Assembly (NCBI RefSeq): GCF_007860135.1
Contig: NZ_SJPV01000007.1
Coordinates: 267,823-331,822, forward strand
DNA: 64,000 nt
Origin: Novipirellula artificiosorum
GTDB taxonomy: Bacteria; Planctomycetota; Planctomycetia; Pirellulales; Pirellulaceae
Direction of reading: 5' to 3'
Under the pieces are notes generated by a model, which ran no database searches, was not told where the DNA came from, and worked only from the letters and a program-made list of their open reading frames with translations. Each line of letters starts with the position of its first letter. The first letter of the stretch is position 1. Both the position numbers and the translations under genes were made by a program. Of the stretch, positions 1 to 8,886 are shown one piece after another.

Positions 1-709
1 AAGGTAGATGGGGTCGGATGAGTCCTACGGCGAGGAAGAACGGCTTGCTGGGATCATCGGCCAGCAAATCCAATTGCCTCAGAGCCTCCTCGGTGATCAA
101 TCCGTCGGGATAAATATTGTCTGGCCCCTCGGTCGATTGAAAGACACTCATCTTGCTGGAGTCGGTGCGGGTTTCGCCGTGGGACAATCCGTGCATGGCA
201 CCTCGAGGGGATTGCCACTTCCCCGTGGGCATTCTTTGACGATCCCAAGCATTTGGAATCTCGATTTGATTCGGATCGTCCCAGTCTTCGCCGCCCCAGC
301 CACCGGGATGATGAGAGACTTTGCCGATAGAAACGGTGGTGTAGCCGCGGTTTCGAAACCATTCCGGCATGCTGGGGAAGACTGTCTCAGGTGCCTCTTT
401 CAATCGTTGGGCCCGTTCGAACAAGGCTTGATTGGGAGAGGGGCCGTAACGCCCCGTTAACAACGTGTAGCGGGACGGTCCACAGCTCGGCGAGTTGACG
501 TAGTGCCGCTGGAAGCAGACACCTCGTGTTGCCAGGGCGTCGATGTGGGGTGACTTGATGTAGGGCTTGCCAAAACAGGCCAATTCGGGTCGCAAATCGT
601 CAATGCAAAGGATCAAAATGTTGCGAGGGGTCGATTCCGCTTCGTTCGAGTTCGCGGGGCCGGCGCTCCACAGTGCTGCAAGAATTGGAATCCAAAGATG
701 TATCTTCAT
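1..709 (-). CDS. Sulfatase, iduronate-2-sulfatase-like (3' end outside window)
   Basis: Partial secreted type I sulfatase. It starts at the ATG at 709 and is still open at the window edge after about 236 codons. A short signal peptide (MKIHLWIPILAALWSAGPAN) is followed by ILILCIDDLRPEL, the metal-binding start of the sulfatase fold, and by SCGPSR around residue 76. That is the C-x-P-S-R signature whose cysteine is converted to formylglycine in this family. The DDLRPEL and KPYIKSPHIDALA wording resembles iduronate-2-sulfatase-like enzymes more than the other four sulfatases here. It is the last visible gene of a co-directional sulfatase array, 149 bp after the preceding gene. Substrate cannot be read from sequence; hydrolysis of sulfate esters on an extracellular polysaccharide is inferred. 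Confidence 0.88.
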   Translation of the reverse strand, partial: MKIHLWIPILAALWSAGPANSNEAESTPRNILILCIDDLRPELACFGKPYIKSPHIDALATRGVCFQRHYVNSPSCGPSRYTLLTGRYGPSPNQALFERAQRLKEAPETVFPSMPEWFRNRGYTTVSIGKVSHHPGGWGGEDWDDPNQIEIPNAWDRQRMPTGKWQSPRGAMHGLSHGETRTDSSKMSVFQSTEGPDNIYPDGLITEEALRQLDLLADDPSKPFFLAVGLIRPHLP

Positions 710-858
710 TTCGTTTGACTTTGTTGTTGCTTGGATCATCGACGACGCTTGAAACGTGTTGAACGGGTCGCGAAGGATGACGCCCACGGAGAGGGTTGTA
801 CGATGCTCCTCTGAGCTGTGATGCGTCTTGGTTGCGGTCCATTGGTTGACGAAATTCC

Positions 859-3800
859 TTAGAACTTTTGAGCCTCGTCGGGGCCGGGATTGGCATAGGC
901 CGGATCGAGGGCCCGGATGTAGACTTCCCCATTGTCGAGAACCCGAACATCCAACGGCACGATCGTCACGCCTTGCTCGTTGATCGTTTGGGCGTTGTCG
1001 CCAAGATCGCGAGTTGCGATCCCCTCTCGGGGCAGAGGTGCGACGTTGGCATTGAAGAATGCCGTACACCACCACTTGCCGTCTTTGGTTTGAAACGGAG
1101 TGCCATGCCCTAGAAATCGACCGGCGAATTTGCGAGGACCATAGGGGCCCGTGATCTTGTCGGCGACGCAGTAGTACAGGTTGTAGGAACCTTTACGTCC
1201 TTGATCCGTGGACCATGCCGTACCAAGATGCACGTACTTGCCACCCACTTTGATCATTGTCGCACCCTCGTGCCCAATGCGACCGATCGGATTGCCAGCG
1301 GGATCGGGACGCGTCCCCGCGGGATCAATGCGTACCGGCTCGGCGGTGTAGTGGGTCAGGTCCTTGCTAAGCGGCGCGATCAAGGTGTTTTGCCACAGCA
1401 AGTAAACCGTTCCGTCATCGTCCGTAAACAGTGACGGATCATGCCGTTGCCCCATCTCGCCATCCATCGGATGAGTCCATGGCCCGGCAAGTGTTTTACC
1501 AGCGGACAGGGCTAAACTTGAATGCGTTCTGGGACAATGAACCAAAGCCCATCGGTCGCCCATCCAATGGACCTCGGGGGCCCAAATGACAGGGTTGCGG
1601 AGCTTTTTGCCCGACTTGGCGTGATGCGTGTCGTCAATCGTGAAGATGGCTCCAAGAGACTCCCAATCGACCAAGTCTTTGCTGCGATAGGCCCGAACTT
1701 GTTTGCCAACGATCGTCGTGCCCCCCAATCCGATGTTGTAGGGATCTTCGTTCTCACGCGGATCATTCGAGTTGGGTTGCGTCCCCGTCAGGTAGTAGTC
1801 GCCATCCGGCCCCGTCGTGATGTACGGATCACGAATCCAGCCAGCCTTGATGTAGAGTGCTCGGTCGTGGCTTTCGAGTCCAGCACGAATGGTCGCGGCA
1901 TCCATCACGGGGCCAGGTTTTCGATCAGACATTTCTTGGATGAATGCGGAGGCGGGAAAGTCATCGGCCGCCTTCACCGTCGGGCTCTCTAAGCTGGTGT
2001 CGACCTGATGTCGAATGACTTGACCGTTCAGAGGATTCGGCACCGAGTAATCGCCAGCCGCGGTCCGTTCATCGGCGCCAACACTCAAGGCATCTTTCGG
2101 TTGCACGGGGATCAGCCCTGGCGAATGCTCCGTCATGGGGGCCTGATCATTGATCGACAACGTCATGGTATCCGAAGAAAGGGTCGCATGGAGTTTGATA
2201 TTTCCGCTGACGGGCTTGTCGGAGAGGATTCGTTTGACTTCACCATTGACACGTACATCAAAAGCCGGTCGGCCATCGATGAAGTGAAGGGCGTAACCGT
2301 GTTCACGGCCGCCTTGGGCAATCACCACACCACTCGGTTGCTCGGACCGGACCGTGACTTCGATTCGGAGTGGTTTGCCGGCGATGAGGGGTGAAGGATC
2401 TTGTGTCGATGAGGTTTCCGACAACGGTGCTTCTTCCCAGGTCACGCCGACGCGCCGGGCCCATTGCTCCCACTGGCCTACCATCGATGCCAATCGCTGT
2501 GGGTTTTCTTCGGCAAGGTCGTTTCTCTCGCAACGGTCCTCGGCCAGGTTATACAACTCCCACTTCAATTCCTCAGGCATTCGCTTGGAATAGACTGCCT
2601 TCCAGTCGCCCTCGCGAAAGGCATGCGCGGCTTGGTGGTCGAATCCGATCGCCCGTGGCGGCATCGTTTCACCCTTCATGGCCGCTAGCAAACTTTGGCC
2701 TTCGAGTGGTGTGATCCGTTGATCGTCGCGTTGTTCAGGGTACGTGGCACCGGTTGCTTCGATCAACGTCGGCATGATGTCCATCATGTGTGCCGGGGCG
2801 CGGACCCAGCCTTCTCGCTTTCCGATCCCGCTAGGCCAATGAGCAATGAATGGCGTGCTAATGCCACCCTCATGCGTGAAATGCTTGTACATTCGGAAGG
2901 GTGTATTGCCCAGATTTGCCCAGCCACTGCCATACGATTGGTGCGTGCCGCGAGCACCGATCTGACGCAAATCGTCTCCGCTGCGAAGAATCGTTTCGCC
3001 ACGTCGTGACTGTCCATCAAAACCAAAGGGGCCCCATTCGTAACAGGCTCCGTTGTCGCTCAAAAACAGAATCAACGTGTTGTCGAGATCACCCGTTTGC
3101 TTCAAGTGGTCGACAATCCGGCCTACCCCATTATCGACCCCTTCCACCATGGCAGCAAAAATCGCCATCCGGCGGGCCAGGTCCGCACGGCGGTCGGGGT
3201 CAAGCGAATCCCAGGCCGGATTTTGTTGTCCCGAGAAGCCATTGGCGATATCGTCACGATCGACGGGAACGATTTCACGTGGCGGTAGCGTCCATTGCTC
3301 GCCGTCGATTAGCCCAATCTCTTTCATTCGTTCGAATCGTTCTTCCCGCAGCACATCCCAACCGCGAGCGTAAATATCGTCGTATTTGTCCGCTCGCTCG
3401 GCAGGAGCTTGTACTGGAAAGTGTGGCGACGAGTGGCCGAGGAACAAGAACCATGGTTTGTCCTTTTGTTGTCCTTGACGAATGAACTCCAATGCATAGT
3501 CGTTGAAGACATCCGTTGCGTAGTACTCGTCTGCTGGCGGATCGAACTCCTTCGTTCTCCCTTCCGGCAGCCGGAAATAGTAGTCCGCGTCGTATTGGTC
3601 GTGTGAGTGGTCGTTGGTGTAACCGTAGAACTCGTCGAAACCACGCTTAATGGGGCCGGTTTCCGGATGCATGTGCCACTTGCCGACGTAGTAGCATCCA
3701 TAACCGGCTGGTTTCAACACTTCCGCAATCGTCGTGCAATCGTCACGCAGTCGCCCGAGATAGCCGGGGCCGCGGTTGGGGCTGGGGTTCCCCGTCGTGA

Positions 3801-4086
3801 AATCACCGATGCCCGCTTGCGACGGATACAAACCGGTCATCAGCGAGGCTCGACTCGGGCAGCAGCGAGCCGAGTTATAGAGCTGAGTGAATTTGACGCC
3901 GCCACTGGCAAGCGAATTGATGTTTGGTGTGTCCATCTCGCCGCCGTAGCAACCAAGGTCCGAGTAGCCCAAGTCATCAGCGAGGATCAAGATAACATTG
4001 GGCTGTTCGGCTGCGTTGGTTAGACAGGGAATGCCGATCAGCGCGGCCGTTGTGGCGAGTAAGCAATGGGTGATGTTTTTGAACAT
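859..4086 (-). CDS. Three-domain sulfatase / LamG-like / GH43 glycosidase fusion
   Basis: A 1075-residue secreted enzyme with two catalytic modules. Residues 1-25 are a signal peptide. Residues 28-545 form an arylsulfatase with the formylglycine motif CCPSR at 75-79 and the later SDNGACYEWG segment. Residues about 560-690 look like a LamG/concanavalin-type sandwich (GVVIAQGG, GYALHFIDGRPAFDV). Residues about 740-1075 form a GH43-like five-blade propeller with the expected acidic trio: D753 in WIRDPYI, D883 in RHDPSLF and E940 in GHEGATM. The coding frame is continuous across the junctions, so this is a real fusion and not two adjacent genes. It probably desulfates and removes pentose side chains from the same glycan; GH43 members are usually arabinosidases or xylosidases. 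Sugar specificity is unknown. Confidence 0.9.
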   Translation of the reverse strand: MFKNITHCLLATTAALIGIPCLTNAAEQPNVILILADDLGYSDLGCYGGEMDTPNINSLASGGVKFTQLYNSARCCPSRASLMTGLYPSQAGIGDFTTGNPSPNRGPGYLGRLRDDCTTIAEVLKPAGYGCYYVGKWHMHPETGPIKRGFDEFYGYTNDHSHDQYDADYYFRLPEGRTKEFDPPADEYYATDVFNDYALEFIRQGQQKDKPWFLFLGHSSPHFPVQAPAERADKYDDIYARGWDVLREERFERMKEIGLIDGEQWTLPPREIVPVDRDDIANGFSGQQNPAWDSLDPDRRADLARRMAIFAAMVEGVDNGVGRIVDHLKQTGDLDNTLILFLSDNGACYEWGPFGFDGQSRRGETILRSGDDLRQIGARGTHQSYGSGWANLGNTPFRMYKHFTHEGGISTPFIAHWPSGIGKREGWVRAPAHMMDIMPTLIEATGATYPEQRDDQRITPLEGQSLLAAMKGETMPPRAIGFDHQAAHAFREGDWKAVYSKRMPEELKWELYNLAEDRCERNDLAEENPQRLASMVGQWEQWARRVGVTWEEAPLSETSSTQDPSPLIAGKPLRIEVTVRSEQPSGVVIAQGGREHGYALHFIDGRPAFDVRVNGEVKRILSDKPVSGNIKLHATLSSDTMTLSINDQAPMTEHSPGLIPVQPKDALSVGADERTAAGDYSVPNPLNGQVIRHQVDTSLESPTVKAADDFPASAFIQEMSDRKPGPVMDAATIRAGLESHDRALYIKAGWIRDPYITTGPDGDYYLTGTQPNSNDPRENEDPYNIGLGGTTIVGKQVRAYRSKDLVDWESLGAIFTIDDTHHAKSGKKLRNPVIWAPEVHWMGDRWALVHCPRTHSSLALSAGKTLAGPWTHPMDGEMGQRHDPSLFTDDDGTVYLLWQNTLIAPLSKDLTHYTAEPVRIDPAGTRPDPAGNPIGRIGHEGATMIKVGGKYVHLGTAWSTDQGRKGSYNLYYCVADKITGPYGPRKFAGRFLGHGTPFQTKDGKWWCTAFFNANVAPLPREGIATRDLGDNAQTINEQGVTIVPLDVRVLDNGEVYIRALDPAYANPGPDEAQKF

Positions 4087-4189
4087 GGGACGTCTCGGAA
4101 GGGATATCGATTGGCGGCGTGAAAAAAGAGTGGGGGAGCGGAAAGTTAGAAGCCGGGGCTGGAGAAAAACAGTCAGCCCGCGAGTGCGT

Positions 4190-5824
4190 TCATCCCTTTG
4201 AGACAGGCTGATTCTGCCCCTTCACTTTTTTCTTTTTTTGCTTCGGTTCTGGTTTCGGCAGGACGTTGGCGGATCGAGCCCATTTTCGCCACTGGTTGGA
4301 AAGCTCAGCGACTTGGTTGGGATTTTTTGCGGCCAGGTCGTTCTGCTCGGTTCGATCCGCCTTCAACTGAAACAGTTCCCATGGCCCCTTATTTCCGAGT
4401 CGCACGAGCTTGGTATCACCGACCCGCACCGCGGCGTTTCCTTCGTGCTCCCAGAATAATGGTCGGTCAGCAAAGGTTCCTTCACCGGTCAGCAGCGGTT
4501 TCAAACTTTGCCCCTGTGCGGGAGTGATCGCATTGCCATCGAAGGTTTCGGGATAACTAGCAGATCCCAAATCAACGCAAGTCGCCATGATGTCAATCAA
4601 ATGCGTCGGAGTGTCGATCCAATCGGCTTTGCCTGGGCGAGGCTTCACCGTTGCGGGCCAATGGGCGATCAACGGGGTCGCAATGCCACCTTCGTGATTG
4701 TAATGCTTGTACTTTCGAAAGGGTGTGTTGTTCAGGTGTGCCCAGCACTGGCCGATGAATACATCGGAGTCAGGGTCACCTGGATTGGTGCCATTGTACT
4801 TGCCTTTGACTCCCGCTTCGGCATTCCCACCATTGTCGCTGAGAAACAGAATGAGTGTGTTGTCGAGTTGGCCTCGCTGGCGAAGCGCTGTCACCAGCTT
4901 GCCAATGTTTTTGTCCACCTCGTCGATCATTGCGGCATAGATCGCCATCATGTCGTCGTAACGTTGTTGCTCGTCGAGAGACAGAGAATTCCAGGCAGGA
5001 ATCGCCTCGGGACGGGGTTCGAGATTCCAATGGGCGTCGATCAATCCAGACTCAATCTGCCGGCGATATCGTTCTTCACGAAGAAGGTCCCAGCCCTTCA
5101 TGTACTGCCCGCGGTACTTGGCGATCGTTTCTTCGGGGGCCATACAGGGAAAGTGCGGCGCGACATGGGCGAGGTACCAAAAGAACGGTTTCTCTTCTGC
5201 GATCGCTTCGTCGATATATCGAATGCCTTGTTCGGTCCAAAGATCCGAGCCATACCAAGGTGGATCAAACATCGGGTCATCGCGGGAAACCTGCTGCCCG
5301 TTAAGGAAAAGTTTCGTCCCCCCCTTGGAACCGGTTTGGTTCGAGAAATGTAAGCCTCCGGCCGGAAGATTCAAACTGCGATCAAACCCACGTCCCCACG
5401 GTGTGATGCCCTGTTCGAAGCCGACGTGCCATTTGCCCGTCATGGCCGTGAAGTAGCCCGCACTGCCGAGAACTTCGGCAATTGTCACGCAATGGTCATT
5501 CAGCCGTCCACGATACCCGTCGAGACCTTGGTCTGCGGTCATCCATCCGATGCCAGCTTGATGCGAATAGAGTCCGGTCAAGAGTGACGCGCGAGTCGGG
5601 CAGCAGCGTCCGGTGTTGTAAAACTGTGAAAAACGAACTCCGTTGGTCGCGAGTGCATCGAGATTGGGTGTTGGAATCTCGGAGCCGTAGCAGCCGATGT
5701 CCGAAAAGCCCATATCGTCAACCATGATGACAATGATATTTGGCCGCTCCGAGCCTTCCGCGATCATAGGGGCGAAGAGGGCAAAACCGAGTAAGCATAA
5801 AAGCCGTATCATGGATCGTGTCAT
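4190..5824 (-). CDS. Secreted arylsulfatase
   Basis: Type I sulfatase of about 544 residues with a signal peptide (MTRSMIRLLCLLGFALF), the metal-site segment VIMVDDMGFSD, and the formylglycine motif CCPTR near residue 74. Other family landmarks are TGKWHVG, APHFPCMAP and LFLSDNGGN. The C-terminus is lysine-rich (KQKKKKVKGQ). I chose the ATG at 5824 because it puts the signal peptide at the N-terminus. An alternative ATG at 5881 overlaps the stop of the upstream sulfatase by four bases (ATGA) and would add 19 residues before the signal sequence; translational coupling makes that start possible too. It is third in the array of five. Confidence 0.92.
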   Translation of the reverse strand: MTRSMIRLLCLLGFALFAPMIAEGSERPNIIVIMVDDMGFSDIGCYGSEIPTPNLDALATNGVRFSQFYNTGRCCPTRASLLTGLYSHQAGIGWMTADQGLDGYRGRLNDHCVTIAEVLGSAGYFTAMTGKWHVGFEQGITPWGRGFDRSLNLPAGGLHFSNQTGSKGGTKLFLNGQQVSRDDPMFDPPWYGSDLWTEQGIRYIDEAIAEEKPFFWYLAHVAPHFPCMAPEETIAKYRGQYMKGWDLLREERYRRQIESGLIDAHWNLEPRPEAIPAWNSLSLDEQQRYDDMMAIYAAMIDEVDKNIGKLVTALRQRGQLDNTLILFLSDNGGNAEAGVKGKYNGTNPGDPDSDVFIGQCWAHLNNTPFRKYKHYNHEGGIATPLIAHWPATVKPRPGKADWIDTPTHLIDIMATCVDLGSASYPETFDGNAITPAQGQSLKPLLTGEGTFADRPLFWEHEGNAAVRVGDTKLVRLGNKGPWELFQLKADRTEQNDLAAKNPNQVAELSNQWRKWARSANVLPKPEPKQKKKKVKGQNQPVSKG

Positions 5825-5877
5825 GAAGAAAGTCTCAAAAAAAGGTTGTTGAGGAACGTTGGGAAACGAGAAATGCG

Positions 5878-7278
5878 TCATGGTTGTTGCGTCTTACTCT
5901 GCTTTCTGTTCTTTCCCACTGATTTGGTCCGATTTGGGCCCATGTGCTCCAATGCCTCCATCTCGGTATCTTGGCCGCGATCACCGCAGCGTTCCATCCA
6001 CTGTTGAAGTTGCTCCCGAAGCTCAGCCATGATCTCAGCATGCTGAGGCTCATCCGCGATGTTCTTCATCTCGAGCGGATCCATCACGATGTCGTACAGT
6101 TCGACCTCCGGTCTCGTGGTGTAGCGAAGGACCAACTCGGCAGCTCGCTTGTCGCCTGAGTCGGCCTTCCGTTTCCAACTCTGAAACTCCTTTGAATGGG
6201 TACAGGCATTTTGGAACTCGGTTTCGGGAGTGAAGTTCCAAATGTACTTAAAGCGATCCGAACGAACCGAGCGAATGCCAAAGTGTTCGGCCCCCTGATT
6301 GATGCCTCGCGTCGTCATTTCACCGAAGACCAACGTCTTGTGGTCTTGTTTTCCGGCTAGTACGGGCAACAGACTCTTGCCATCGAGCACGGGTGCTGGG
6401 TTGCCTCCCGCAGCTTCGATGAACGTGGGTAGGATATCAACGTATTCGATCATGGCGGGATTCACGGTGCCGGCTTTGATTTTGCCAGGCCAACGAGCGA
6501 TGAAGGCGGACTGCAAACCGCTGTCATAGCAGGTCCATTTTGCGAACGGCATCGAATTGCCCTGTTCGCTGACGACAACCAACAAGGTGTTGTCCGAGAG
6601 CTTGTGCTTATCGAGCAGATTCATCGCTTCACCCACTTGAGAGTCATAGTAGGTGATCTCCGCCAGATAACGCGACATGCCGTCACGGGTTTCGGGGGTG
6701 TCAACGTAGTAGGGCGGCAACTGAATTTTGTCGACGGGATAACGAGATCGGTCTCCCTTGTTCCAAGGTGAGTGAGGTTCATTGGAACAGAGCAACAAGC
6801 AGAACGGGTCTTGGTTTTCTACGCACTCCGCCAAAAAGGTATCGACCTTGTCAAACTCAGGGTTGCTGTTTCCGGGGATCTTTTCCCAGTCGAACACGGA
6901 GGCGGGGCCAACGTGCGTTTTACCACTCTGAGCCACTCGATAACCCAGTGCTTTTAGATACTGAACGATACTCTGTGTTCCGGGGTCGACGTGAGTATGG
7001 TTGGGATACGCCCCGCTCTTAACGGGATATTGCCCGGTGTAAATGTTGTGGCGTGTCGGCGAGCACATCGGTGCCGATTGGAAGCAACGGGTGAACCGCA
7101 TGCCTTGATCAGCCAACCGATCAAGGTTGGGTGTCTCGGCTTGACCTCCGTAGCAGCCAAGGTCGCGGTACGTGCAATCGTCTGCGATGACGAACACAAG
7201 ATTTGGTGGAGCCTCGGCACGGATGCCGCAGGCAAGGACGAGGCTGGCACAAACGGTGAAAGTCAATCGGTTCAACAT
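5878..7278 (-). CDS. Secreted sulfatase, heparan N-sulfatase-like
   Basis: Type I sulfatase of 466 residues. The signal peptide (MLNRLTFTVCASLVLACGIR) precedes LVFVIADDCTYRDLGCYGG, and the formylglycine motif MCSPTR has its cysteine at residue 72. The CTYRDLGCYGG start, GKTHVGPASVF and the short length resemble N-sulfoglucosamine sulfohydrolase-like enzymes, although subfamily assignment by eye is uncertain. The protein ends in a basic lysine/glutamine tail. Its stop codon overlaps a possible start of the next sulfatase, suggesting one transcript. The neighbour pattern points to stepwise desulfation of a complex glycan. Confidence 0.9.
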   Translation of the reverse strand: MLNRLTFTVCASLVLACGIRAEAPPNLVFVIADDCTYRDLGCYGGQAETPNLDRLADQGMRFTRCFQSAPMCSPTRHNIYTGQYPVKSGAYPNHTHVDPGTQSIVQYLKALGYRVAQSGKTHVGPASVFDWEKIPGNSNPEFDKVDTFLAECVENQDPFCLLLCSNEPHSPWNKGDRSRYPVDKIQLPPYYVDTPETRDGMSRYLAEITYYDSQVGEAMNLLDKHKLSDNTLLVVVSEQGNSMPFAKWTCYDSGLQSAFIARWPGKIKAGTVNPAMIEYVDILPTFIEAAGGNPAPVLDGKSLLPVLAGKQDHKTLVFGEMTTRGINQGAEHFGIRSVRSDRFKYIWNFTPETEFQNACTHSKEFQSWKRKADSGDKRAAELVLRYTTRPEVELYDIVMDPLEMKNIADEPQHAEIMAELREQLQQWMERCGDRGQDTEMEALEHMGPNRTKSVGKNRKQSKTQQP

Positions 7279-7353
7279 GGCTATTTCTTGCGTTGCTATT
7301 GGTTCAGGAATGTTTGTCTTAACAGAAAGCAGGCTCTGGCAGGATCGTTGGGT

Positions 7354-8811
7354 CTATTGGTAATAGTATTCGTACCATCCTCGTTCTCGCTGTTTTTCTC
7401 CTCGGGGCATGCCGGGGGGGTGAATGCTGTTGGTCCAGGTTGATAGTTCTTGCTTCAAGCGGTCCGCTATTTCTGGATGCTCTTCCATCCGATTGAGCTG
7501 TTCATGTTGGTCGCTTTCAAGGTCAAACAAGTATTCGCTTCCCGCACCGACGAACAAGTACTTCCACTTGCCTTGCCGAATGGCGGCTTGGTCCCAGAAG
7601 CGAAAGAACAGGCTTCGCTCGGTCACGATTTGGGGAGCGTTCATCAATGGCAAGACATTGATGCCATCGAGTTCGCTTTTCACAGCCTCAACGGCATCCA
7701 TTCCTCCCGCCAACGACAAAACCGACGGCGCAATGTCAAGCGTACTGATCGGCTGCTCGTAAACTTTGTTGCTTGGCAAGCCGCGAGGAAAGCTCCAGAT
7801 CATCGGAACACGTAGCCCTCCGTCGGTCAACATCCCCTTCTCGCCGACCCAGGGATCGTTCAACGAGCCGTCCCATCCGCCAGCATCTCGATCGATCGGC
7901 GAATCGGGTTTGGTCATCTTGAGCGGCGCGCCATTGTCGCTGGTCATCACGATCAATGTGTTTTCGAGCAATCCGTGTTTGCGAAGCTGATCGACGATGC
8001 GTCCGACGCCATCATCGATCGCAGCGATCATCGCGAGTGCATAGCGTCTGCGCTCCGGCATCGGCCCGGGAAACCGGCTGAGGTATTCCTCGGTCGCTTG
8101 TAATGGCGTATGCGGACCGTAATAACCCACATGAAGATAGAATGGCTGGCTGTGGTTTCGTTCAATGAAGTTGACGGCGGCCTCCGTTTGGACATCGATT
8201 CGAAACTCAGAGTGCTGAACCATCTGCATCGGCGAAAGCATCTGGCCGCTTTGAAGATCATAGTTGACGCGATAGTTCTGCAACTCGCCCCAGTAGTATT
8301 CATCGAAACCCTGGGCCGCCGGTGAGTAAGGACGGATTTTGGTCCAGGGGACACGGATATCGCGACGTGGTTTGTCAGCCATCTCAGGCAGTTCTCGCTT
8401 CATCCAGTTGATACAAAGCACGTTGGGTTCCAAGTGCCATTTGCCGACAAAACCCGTTCGATACCCAAACGGCTGCAGTCGCTCGGCAATCGTGGTTGCT
8501 TCGGACGCAAGCGGCATATCGGGAATCGAATCGATTCCGAATCGTTGCTGATGCCGTCCGGTGATTAACCCGGCTCGCGACGGGCTGCATTGTGGAGCGG
8601 TCACATAGCCGGCGGTACAGCGAACACCGCGATCAGCAAGTGCGTCGATGTTCGGTGTAAGGATGTCGTCCACTTGGCCTTGGCAGCTCAGATCTGCCCA
8701 ACCTTGATCGTCTGTCAAAACGACGATCACATTGGGCCGAATCGGCTCGTCGGCAGCCGTGATTGCCGTGGCGGCGAGGAATCCAAACAGTATTCGAATG
8801 GGAAGCTTCAT
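7354..8811 (-). CDS. Secreted sulfatase, first of the array
   Basis: Type I sulfatase of 485 residues, first in transcription order. The signal peptide (MKLPIRILFGFLAATAITA) is followed by VIVVLTDDQGWADLSCQG and the formylglycine motif CSPSR with the cysteine at residue 75. Other sulfatase landmarks are GKWHLEPN, GYYGPHTPLQA and MTSDNGAPLK. Only 75 bases separate its stop from the next sulfatase start. No good Shine-Dalgarno sequence lies upstream of its ATG. The 75-base region above the start abuts the decayed kinase gene, so the promoter must lie close to or inside that remnant. Substrate unknown. Confidence 0.92.
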   Translation of the reverse strand: MKLPIRILFGFLAATAITAADEPIRPNVIVVLTDDQGWADLSCQGQVDDILTPNIDALADRGVRCTAGYVTAPQCSPSRAGLITGRHQQRFGIDSIPDMPLASEATTIAERLQPFGYRTGFVGKWHLEPNVLCINWMKRELPEMADKPRRDIRVPWTKIRPYSPAAQGFDEYYWGELQNYRVNYDLQSGQMLSPMQMVQHSEFRIDVQTEAAVNFIERNHSQPFYLHVGYYGPHTPLQATEEYLSRFPGPMPERRRYALAMIAAIDDGVGRIVDQLRKHGLLENTLIVMTSDNGAPLKMTKPDSPIDRDAGGWDGSLNDPWVGEKGMLTDGGLRVPMIWSFPRGLPSNKVYEQPISTLDIAPSVLSLAGGMDAVEAVKSELDGINVLPLMNAPQIVTERSLFFRFWDQAAIRQGKWKYLFVGAGSEYLFDLESDQHEQLNRMEEHPEIADRLKQELSTWTNSIHPPGMPRGEKQRERGWYEYYYQ

Positions 8812-8886
8812 TTCGTTGTGGGCTCAGCAGGTTAATTGTCCGATGGGATTGGGCAATCGATTAGCTTAGCATAAACCGCTTGCTGC

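Noticed and set aside
5825..5881. The ATG at 5881 as the definite start of the sulfatase at 4190
   Set aside because: It would put 19 residues before the signal peptide; translational coupling keeps it possible, so it is noted but not used.
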